NCBI GenBank assembly: GCA_031413635.1
Contig: JANOFM010000001.1
Coordinates: 1-10,889, forward strand
Length of the DNA stretch: 10,889 bases
Origin: SZUA-430 sp031413635
Lineage (GTDB): Bacteria > Pseudomonadota > Alphaproteobacteria > Micropepsales > Micropepsaceae
Direction: 5' to 3'
Shown: positions 5,614-10,889 of the stretch, in pieces
Layout of the letters: the number at the start of each line of letters is the position of its first letter
How positions within the stretch are numbered: the stretch's first letter is position 1
Position numbers and translations under genes: made by a program
Notes under the pieces: model-generated
The model's database searches: none
Seen by the model: the letters and a program-made list of their open reading frames with translations, nothing else
Told to the model about the DNA's origin: nothing

Positions 5614-6179
5614 GACAATCCCCTTTTCTTCATCGGTTTTTGCGTCAAGGCGTCGAGCGCGGCTTGGCGCAGCGCCGCAATCGTTTCAGGCGCGGGTACG
5701 CGCGGGGCGGCCGCGACATAGAGCAGCGCGCCGGCATGTGCGGTCGCCCACATGAGATCGGCGAGTGCGCGCACGTTCATCGCAAGCGGGCGCGCCTCGG
5801 CGAGGCGGGCGAGCTTTCCTTCCAGGTGAAGGCGGGATTCCCGCGCGGCGGCGATGCGGCTGCCCTGAAGAATGCGCGCCGTCATGGCGGCATAGAGGCG
5901 CGGGCGCTCGCGCGCGAAGGCGACATAGTCGTCCCAGCCCGTCATCACGTCGACGAGCGGGTCGCGCGTTTGGGCTTGAGCCTTCTTGCGGTCAAGGAAC
6001 AGCTCATAACCGCGCGAAACGGCGGCGCTGACCAAGCCGTCGGCGTCGCCGAAATGATGATAGAGCGTGGGCGCGGTCACCTTCGCGCGCTCGCACACCG
6101 CGCGGGTTGAGAAGCCCGTCAGGCCCTCGGCTTCGATGAGGGCGAGCGCCACGGCCACGAGCTTGGATTTCGTATCCAT
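5610..6179 (-). CDS. TetR-family transcriptional regulator
   Basis: A 189-residue TetR-type repressor. The N-terminal three-helix DNA-binding region is clear, with the helix-turn-helix at about residues 24-43 (STRAVCERAKVTAPTLYHHF, including the family YHHF signature) and the following GDADGLVSAAV. The rest is a helical ligand-binding and dimer domain without a recognisable specificity signature. The ATG at 6179 leaves only a few bases to a good -10 on the minus strand. The gene heads a minus-strand set with the SDR (GTGA overlap) and patatin genes, and diverges from the DUF2141-membrane-P450-carboxyltransferase set. A perfect palindrome between them is its probable operator, so it likely represses itself and perhaps both directions. 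Its inducer is probably a hydrophobic compound handled by the neighbouring enzymes (inference). Confidence 0.9.
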   Translation of the reverse strand: MDTKSKLVAVALALIEAEGLTGFSTRAVCERAKVTAPTLYHHFGDADGLVSAAVSRGYELFLDRKKAQAQTRDPLVDVMTGWDDYVAFARERPRLYAAMTARILQGSRIAAARESRLHLEGKLARLAEARPLAMNVRALADLMWATAHAGALLYVAAAPRVPAPETIAALRQAALDALTQKPMKKRGLS

Positions 6180-6185
6180 GCCGTC

Positions 6186-6213
6186 AATATAGCGCTGTTA
6201 CATTCGTTGTCTA
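6186..6213 (-). promoter_or_regulatory. Candidate tetR promoter giving a leaderless transcript
   Basis: On the minus strand, TAGACA (6208-6213) and TATATT (6186-6191) are separated by 16 bases. The -10 ends seven bases before the ATG at 6179, so transcription would begin at or next to the A of the start codon. No Shine-Dalgarno could fit. The -35 overlaps the palindromic operator, which suits repression by TetR. Confidence 0.45.
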
Positions 6214-6227
6214 TAGCATTGCTATAG
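6211..6227. promoter_or_regulatory. 17-bp palindrome, probable TetR operator
   Basis: ctatagca and tgctatag flank a single central t, an exact inverted repeat of 8 bases per arm. Size and symmetry fit TetR-family operators. The right arm and the next base contain TATAGT (6223-6228), which could serve as a -10 for the plus-strand genes, and the left arm overlaps the -35 of the minus-strand promoter. Binding here would block both directions. Confidence 0.7.
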
Positions 6228-6287
6228 TGATCCGCCCGGCGCGAACCGGCGTAAGAACGGCCGACAACGGTAATCAGGATGTGCGCG

Positions 6288-6722
6288 ATGAGGGTATCGA
6301 GGCTGTGGCCGGCGATCGGGTGCTCGGCCGTCGCCATGCTTGGCGCGACGGGCGCGCTTGCCGCCGATCTGACCGTTGCCGTGTCGGGATTGCGCAATCA
6401 GAAGGGGCAGGTGCTGATCGCGCTTCACGACGACAGCGCAAGTTTTCCCAACAAGTGGAAGCGGGCGCTCGCGGTAAAACGCGTGCCGGCGCGGGATGGT
6501 GCCGACGCAACCTTCGAGAACGTCGCGCCCGGGCGCTATGCGGTGATCGCCGTGCACGATGAAGACGGCAACGGCGAAATGACGAAGACGCTGATCGGCC
6601 TGCCGGTCGAAGGATTCGGCGCCAGCAACAATCCGTCGTTCTTCGGGCCGCCGCGGTTTGGATCGGCCGTGATCGATCTACGCGAGGACGCGTCGCTCTC
6701 CGTTCGCATGGTGTATTTCTGA
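6288..6722 (+). CDS. Exported DUF2141-domain protein
   Basis: A 144-residue protein with a signal peptide (basic start MRVSRLW, hydrophobic core, likely cleavage after ALA at residue 25). A DUF2141-type domain follows: LTVAVSGLRNQKGQVLIALH at the start, then GRYAVIAVHDEDGNGEM with an acidic DEDGNG loop, and IGLPVEGFGASNN near the end. The domain is a small beta-sandwich thought to act outside the cytoplasm, and its role is unknown. The ATG at 6288 is preferred over the one at 6279 because AGGA at 6276-6279 lies eight bases before it. The stop overlaps the next start in a TGATG. It is the first gene of the plus-strand set under the probable TetR operator. Confidence 0.82.
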   Translation: MRVSRLWPAIGCSAVAMLGATGALAADLTVAVSGLRNQKGQVLIALHDDSASFPNKWKRALAVKRVPARDGADATFENVAPGRYAVIAVHDEDGNGEMTKTLIGLPVEGFGASNNPSFFGPPRFGSAVIDLREDASLSVRMVYF

Positions 6723-7651
6723 TGATCGCCGCCGACATCATCGGGCCGGCGCGCCGGGCGCTGATCTTCACCACCGTTACGATGATGGCGTTGGGTGCGG
6801 CGTTTGCCGCGGCGCAGTTCGTCGATTTGCGCGCGCTGCCGAACGGCGAGAGCGTCTGGCTGAAGCCGCTCCGCTTTGCGCTGGCCTTTGCGGTCCATGC
6901 GGCGACGCTTTGGTGGCTCTCTCATCTGACGTTGCGCGCGCAGGCGCAGGACCGCTGGTTTGCCTGGAGCGTGTGGCTGCAGGCTGGTGTGATCTTCATC
7001 GAGCTGGCGTGTATCGGCGTGCAGGCGGGCCGCGGGGTGGCGAGCCACTTCAACTACGAGACCGCGTTCGACCGCGCCCTGTTCACGATCATGGGGATCG
7101 GTACCGGTGGGTTGTTCCTTGGCTTCGCGATGATCATGGTCGGGCTCGTCCGCAAGCCCGCTCGCGGACTTTCCGGAACAGCTGTTGTCATCGCGATGGC
7201 GTTCGCCATGCTCGGCAGCCTCGCGGGTGTCGCCATGGTCATGCCGACGGCGGCTCAAGCGGCGTTGTTAAATGCGGGCGTGCGGCCCGACGTCATCGGC
7301 AGTCATCTCGTCGGCGCATCAACGGACGTGAAGGTGCCGTTCTTCGCGTGGGAGACAGCGGCGGGCGATTGGCGCGTGCCGCATTTCCTGGGATTGCACG
7401 GACTGCAGGCCATTCCGTTTGTCGCGTGGCTGCTGGGACGCGCCGGGGGCGCGAGGGCCCATCTCGCGGTTTGGCTCGCCGCGGCGGGGTATGGCCTGAT
7501 CTTCGGTTGGTCGGTGCTCGAGACGTTGGCCGGTCAATCGCTATTCCGGCCCGATGCCGTCGATCTTGCTGTCATCCTGACCGGTGTTGTCACCTATGCT
7601 TCAGGCTTGGTTCTGGCCGTTCAACCGAGACGTTTTGCGGCCGGTGCTTGA
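6722..7651 (+). CDS. Eight-helix integral membrane protein, unknown function
   Basis: A 309-residue protein dominated by hydrophobic helices at about residues 13-33, 49-69, 79-101, 119-142, 152-174, 220-239, 247-270 and 279-300, so eight transmembrane segments are likely. The long loop between helices five and six holds RPDVIGSHLVGAS and FAWETAAGDWRVP. Histidines at 60, 109, 195, 221 and 226 are notable, the last two forming an H-x4-H (PHFLGLHGLQ) at the start of helix six that could bind a metal or haem. No transporter or enzyme family is recognised. The ATG overlaps the stop of the DUF2141 gene by one base and the P450 gene starts 58 bases after its end, so it is probably part of the same transcript. 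Confidence 0.72.
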   Translation: MIAADIIGPARRALIFTTVTMMALGAAFAAAQFVDLRALPNGESVWLKPLRFALAFAVHAATLWWLSHLTLRAQAQDRWFAWSVWLQAGVIFIELACIGVQAGRGVASHFNYETAFDRALFTIMGIGTGGLFLGFAMIMVGLVRKPARGLSGTAVVIAMAFAMLGSLAGVAMVMPTAAQAALLNAGVRPDVIGSHLVGASTDVKVPFFAWETAAGDWRVPHFLGLHGLQAIPFVAWLLGRAGGARAHLAVWLAAAGYGLIFGWSVLETLAGQSLFRPDAVDLAVILTGVVTYASGLVLAVQPRRFAAGA

Positions 7652-7709
7652 CCGGCGTGCGCTGCGCAGCCGATGCTCCCGACATCGCGATATTGCCTTG
7701 GAGCCAACC

Positions 7710-9047
7710 ATGTTGAAGCTGCTCGCCGATCAGATTCTGGAGACTTACGCCCCCGACCCGACATACGGCCGTGCCTTCGCGTTCGATCCGCCGGTCGATC
7801 TGACGCATTATTCGGCGTTCACGAGCGGGCAGCCGTTCGCGGCGTTCAAGGCCATGCGCGAGAACGCGCCGGTGTGTTGGTGCAAGGAACCGGATGAGCT
7901 CGGCGGCGGATTTTGGGCGCTGACGGGTTATGACGATGTGCGGGCGGTATCGCTCGACCCGAAAACGTTTTCGTCTCAAAAGGGCGGGATTTTGATGGCC
8001 TATGGCCGGCCCGAGCAGCGCCATCCGGTGTTGCATCGCGCCTCGCTCGATCAAATGATCAATATGGATCAGCCGATTCACTTCGAGCTCCGGCGCGAAC
8101 ACTTGCCGTTCTTTACGGCGAAATACGTGGTCGATCTAAAGGCAAGGGTCGAGCGCAAGGTGACGGAGCTGCTCGACGTCATCGCGCCGATGGGCAGGTG
8201 CGATTTGGTCGAGCATGTGTCGGCGGAACTGCCGCTGTTCACGCTGTCGGAAATTCTCGGCATTCCGGAAAGCGACCGGCCGAAGCTGGTGCGCTGGATG
8301 CATTTCTTGGAGTTGGCCGGTTATATCGTTGCGGAAAAGAATCTCGGGTCGGTCGATCCGAGTTTTTTCGCCGAGTTCATGTCGAACGTGCAGGAGATGT
8401 TCGATTATGGCCGGGCGCTGCTGCTCAAGCGGCGGGCGGAGCCGCGCGAAGACTTGCTGACGGCGTTGGCGCACGCCAAGGTCGCGGGCGATCTGCTGCC
8501 GGACGAGTATCTCGACGGATCGTGGCTCCTCATCGTGTTCGCGGGCAACGATACGACGCGCAATTCGATCTCGGGCACGATGAAGTTGCTCACGGAATTC
8601 GCCGCCGAGAAATCGCGGGTTCAGGCGAATCTGGCGCTGCTGCCGACGATGGTGGACGAGGCGATCCGGATGGTGTCGCCTGTAATGTACATGCGGCGCA
8701 CGGCGACGAAGGACACCGAGATTCGCGGGCAGAAGATCGCCGAGGGCGAGAAGGTGATCATGTATTACGGTGCGGCCAATCGCGATCCCGCCGTGTTTGC
8801 CGATCCCAACCGCTTCGATGCTTCGCGCAAGAACGGCAAAGACCATATCGCATTCGGCATCGGGCCGCATGTGTGCTTGGGGCAGCGGGTGGCTAACATG
8901 CAGCTTGAGGCGGTCTACCGCCAGATTTTTGCGCGCTTTCCCGACATGCACTGGACGGGCGAGATCGACATTGCGCCGAACAATTTCGTGCATGCGATCC
9001 GCAAGATCGGTGTCCAGTTCACACCCGAAAAGCGGAAGGCGGCTTGA
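7710..9047 (+). CDS. Cytochrome P450 monooxygenase
   Basis: A 445-residue soluble bacterial P450 without a membrane anchor. The I-helix has AGNDTT (residues 278-283) with the acid-alcohol pair Asp281-Thr282 for oxygen activation. The K-helix ExxR is Glu317 to Arg320, followed by the MRRTATKDTE strand, DPNRF (365-369), and the haem-binding loop FGIGPHVCLG with the ligand Cys389. The layout MVSPVMYMRRTA and AANRDPAVFADP resembles the bacterial group containing CYP125 and related sterol or terpene hydroxylases, but the substrate cannot be fixed. The ATG at 7710 has GGAG (7700-7703) six bases upstream. The frame is open for another 42 codons upstream, overlapping the membrane gene, but those residues are not P450-like. 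Ferredoxin and reductase partners are not in the window. The stop overlaps the carboxyltransferase start by TGATG. Confidence 0.93.
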   Translation: MLKLLADQILETYAPDPTYGRAFAFDPPVDLTHYSAFTSGQPFAAFKAMRENAPVCWCKEPDELGGGFWALTGYDDVRAVSLDPKTFSSQKGGILMAYGRPEQRHPVLHRASLDQMINMDQPIHFELRREHLPFFTAKYVVDLKARVERKVTELLDVIAPMGRCDLVEHVSAELPLFTLSEILGIPESDRPKLVRWMHFLELAGYIVAEKNLGSVDPSFFAEFMSNVQEMFDYGRALLLKRRAEPREDLLTALAHAKVAGDLLPDEYLDGSWLLIVFAGNDTTRNSISGTMKLLTEFAAEKSRVQANLALLPTMVDEAIRMVSPVMYMRRTATKDTEIRGQKIAEGEKVIMYYGAANRDPAVFADPNRFDASRKNGKDHIAFGIGPHVCLGQRVANMQLEAVYRQIFARFPDMHWTGEIDIAPNNFVHAIRKIGVQFTPEKRKAA

Positions 9048-10594
9048 TGTCCTGGGAAAGCGACATCGAGGAATTACGCCGGCGCCAAGAGTTGGCGCGG
9101 CAGATGGGCGGAGACGAGCGGGTCGCCAAGCACCGCTCGCTCGGCAAGCTCACGGTTCGCGAGCGGATTGACCAGGTGCTCGACAACGGGTCGTTCCACG
9201 AAGTGGGTTCGATCACCGGTTCGGCCGAGTATGGGCCTGACGGCGAGATGATTGGCTTCACGCCTGTGCCGTTCATTTTTGGGCGCGGGTCGATCGACGG
9301 GCGCCCGGTCGTCGTGGCGGGCGACGATTTCACGGTGCGTGGTGGCTCGGCCGACATGGCGGGCAAGCGCAAACAGGAAGTCGCCGAACAGATGGCGCGC
9401 GAGCTGCGCCTGCCGATGATACGGCTGATCGACGGGTCGGGCGGCGGCGGCTCGGTGAAGACGTATGAGACGATGGGTTTCACGTATGTGCCGGCCAATC
9501 CCGCTTGGGACGATGTCGTCGCGAACCTGTCCGAGGTGCCGGTGGTGGCGTTGGCTTTGGGCAGCGTTGCCGGTTTGGGCGCCGCGCGCATGGTGACGAG
9601 CCACTACTCGATGATCGTCAAGGGCACGGCGCAGATGTTTACGGCCGGGCCTCCGGTGGTCAAGCAGATCGGCGAAGATCTGACCAAAGAAGAACTCGGC
9701 GGCAGTTCGATGCACGCCAAGAACGGCGCGGTCGACGACGAAGTCGAGAGCGAGGCGGAAGGTTTCTCGCGGGCGCGGCAGTTTCTCTCTTACTTGCCGC
9801 CATCGGTGCACGAGTTGCCGCCACGCGGCGCGCGGACAGACGATCCCGGCCGGCGCGAGGAGATGCTGATCAAAATCGTGCCGCGCTCGCGCCGTCAGGT
9901 CTACAAGATGCGTTCGATCGTCGGGGCGGTTTTCGACACGGGTTCGTTCTTCGAGATCGGGCGCCAGCATGGGCGCTCGTCGATTTGCGGCTTGGCGCGG
10001 CTCGACGGATGGCCGGTGGCGGTGCTGGCAAGCGATCCTTACGTCTATGGCGGGGCGTGGACGGCGGAATCGAGTTTGAAGGTGACGCGCTTCGTCGATT
10101 TCGCCGAGACGTTTCATCTGCCGGTGGTGCATCTGGTCGACATTCCGGGATTCCGCATCGGGCTCGAGGCCGAGCAGGCGGCAACCATTCGCCACGGCGC
10201 GCGGGCGATGACGGCGATCTATCAGGCGCGCGGACCGTGGTGCACGATTCTGATCCGCAAGGCGTTCGGTGTCGCGGGGGCAGCGATGCAGAACGCGAGC
10301 CGCTTGCCGTTCCGATACGCCTGGCCGTCGGGCGATTGGGGTTCCCTGCCGCTCGAAGGCGGGATCGAGGCGGCCTACCGTCGCGACCTGGAAGCCGCAG
10401 ACGATCCGGTGAAGATGCGCGCGGAAATCGACGGGCGGCTCAACCGGGTGCGTTCGCCGTTCCGCACGGCGGAGAAGTTCGGGATCGAGGAGATCATCGA
10501 TCCGCGCGACACGCGCAAGGTGCTGTGCGAGTTCGCCAATCTGGCCGCGCCGCTGAGGCAGCCAGGCTTGCGGGCAACGGGGTACCGGCCTTAG
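9047..10594 (+). CDS. Acyl-CoA carboxylase carboxyltransferase (beta) subunit
   Basis: A 515-residue protein of the PccB/MccB/AccD type, with two crotonase-like halves. The N-half has SLGKLTVRERIDQVLDNGSF (31-50), a glycine-rich DGSGGGGSV (129-137) and FTAGPPVVK (198-206) followed by ELGGSSMH. The C-half has HLVDIPGFRIG (362-372), IRHGARAM and IRKAFGVAGAAM. Such subunits move a carboxyl group from biotin to the alpha or gamma carbon of an acyl-CoA and work with a separate biotin carboxylase/carrier subunit, which is not in this window. The start ATG at 9047 follows GGAAGG by seven bases and overlaps the P450 stop. The part after residue 425 (AWPSGDWGSLPLEGG) looks less like standard propionyl-CoA enzymes, so the acyl substrate is open. 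Coupling to a P450 suggests a catabolic route that oxidises and then CoA-activates a substrate (inference). Confidence 0.88.
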   Translation: MSWESDIEELRRRQELARQMGGDERVAKHRSLGKLTVRERIDQVLDNGSFHEVGSITGSAEYGPDGEMIGFTPVPFIFGRGSIDGRPVVVAGDDFTVRGGSADMAGKRKQEVAEQMARELRLPMIRLIDGSGGGGSVKTYETMGFTYVPANPAWDDVVANLSEVPVVALALGSVAGLGAARMVTSHYSMIVKGTAQMFTAGPPVVKQIGEDLTKEELGGSSMHAKNGAVDDEVESEAEGFSRARQFLSYLPPSVHELPPRGARTDDPGRREEMLIKIVPRSRRQVYKMRSIVGAVFDTGSFFEIGRQHGRSSICGLARLDGWPVAVLASDPYVYGGAWTAESSLKVTRFVDFAETFHLPVVHLVDIPGFRIGLEAEQAATIRHGARAMTAIYQARGPWCTILIRKAFGVAGAAMQNASRLPFRYAWPSGDWGSLPLEGGIEAAYRRDLEAADDPVKMRAEIDGRLNRVRSPFRTAEKFGIEEIIDPRDTRKVLCEFANLAAPLRQPGLRATGYRP

Positions 10595-10673
10595 CCCAGT
10601 TTGATGTCAGAATGCGGGGTGCGGCAGCGTTCTTCGCATTGCATCTTGAGCTCCGAAACGAAGGATGCTTTTG

Positions 10674-10889
10674 ATGTTGGACATGGGCAAAGACGTTGCG
10701 ACGAGTAGCCGGACTTATGCGAGCGAGGCGGCGCGGTTCCGCGCCTTTACGGCGCGCGATGTGAATGCCGAGGGGCACTTCATCATCGCGGTGAAGACGA
10801 CCGGTATCTATTGCCGGCCGAATTGTCCGGCGCGGCCTCCGAAGCGCGAGAATATCGAGTTCTTCGACGATATCGCATCGGCGCGGGCG
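10674..10889 (+). CDS. ada: Ada-type DNA alkylation repair and response protein, 5' part
   Basis: The first 72 codons of a gene that runs off the right edge. After a 20-residue lead, RFRAFTARDVNAEGHFIIAV is followed by KTTGIYCRPNCPARPPKREN with Cys47 and Cys51, the first two cysteines of the Ada zinc site. In Ada the first of these takes a methyl group from DNA phosphotriesters, and the methylated protein activates alkylation-repair genes through its AraC-type domain. That AraC part and any C-terminal methyltransferase part would lie outside the window, so a shorter AdaA-like protein is equally possible. The ATG at 10674 has AAGGA (10661-10665) eight bases upstream; ATGs at 10665 and 10683 are in the same frame. 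It is separate from the carboxyltransferase gene by 79 bases and is probably not related in function. Confidence 0.88.
   Translation, partial: MLDMGKDVATSSRTYASEAARFRAFTARDVNAEGHFIIAVKTTGIYCRPNCPARPPKRENIEFFDDIASARA

Noticed and set aside
7584..7709. 42-codon N-terminal extension of the P450
   Set aside because: It overlaps the end of the membrane protein gene, has no P450-like residues, and a good GGAG precedes the ATG at 7710.
9074..10195. Open frame of 373 codons on the minus strand opposite the carboxyltransferase gene
   Set aside because: His- and Arg-rich composition typical of antisense frames; the plus-strand frame has clear carboxyltransferase motifs over its full length.
10595..10673. 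Short aatgcg/cgcatt repeat between the carboxyltransferase and ada genes
   Set aside because: Only six base pairs with a long loop and no T-tract; not enough for a terminator or operator call.
9505..10674. Open frame of 389 codons on the plus strand in a second frame of the carboxyltransferase gene
   Set aside because: Gly/Arg-rich translation without any motif; a shadow of the real gene in another frame.

Overview
The window is GC-rich, gene-dense bacterial DNA, most probably from an alphaproteobacterium. The reasons are strong G/C third-position bias, a tRNA-Gly(GCC) sequence of bacterial type, phage lysis-end genes like those of Rhizobiales prophages, and several four-base and one-base start/stop overlaps. 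The genus cannot be fixed from the sequence alone. The window has two parts that meet at about position 3099.

The left part (1 to about 3099) looks like the right end of an integrated prophage or related element. It starts with a tightly packed plus-strand set: a holin-like protein, a small lipoprotein, a Cys/His protein and two small unknowns. A perfect 10-bp hairpin ends that set. On the other strand follow an Abi-family (HEPN-type, RN-x3-H motif) gene and two overlapping small zinc-ribbon genes. The Abi frame carries an in-frame TAA, and family-like coding continues for 29 codons after it. The left part ends at a 47-base 3' half of tRNA-Gly(GCC), starting in the anticodon arm and running through CCA, with no 5' half next to it. 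This is the expected footprint of a tyrosine integrase that used a tRNA gene as its attachment site, so the stretch from the Abi gene to the tRNA scar is a typical place for phage cargo.

The right part (about 3100 to 10889) is ordinary chromosome. On the minus strand lie a TetR regulator, an SDR-type NAD(P)-binding protein that overlaps it by GTGA, a patatin-like phospholipase and a small exported four-cysteine protein. Diverging on the plus strand are an exported DUF2141 protein, an eight-helix membrane protein, a class I bacterial cytochrome P450 and an acyl-CoA carboxylase carboxyltransferase subunit. Gene ends and starts are joined by TGATG at two of these junctions. The shared divergent region holds a perfect 17-bp palindrome, ctatagcattgctatag, which is the probable TetR operator. 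A P450, a carboxyltransferase, an SDR and a lipase under one TetR regulator suggest oxidation and CoA-dependent processing of a hydrophobic substrate (lipid, terpene or sterol-like); this is inference. The window ends inside the 5' part of an ada-type DNA alkylation repair gene.

The points most worth following are the tRNA-Gly attachment scar, the interrupted Abi gene with its two zinc-ribbon neighbours, the operator palindrome with an apparently leaderless tetR transcript, and the SDR whose catalytic serine position holds alanine.
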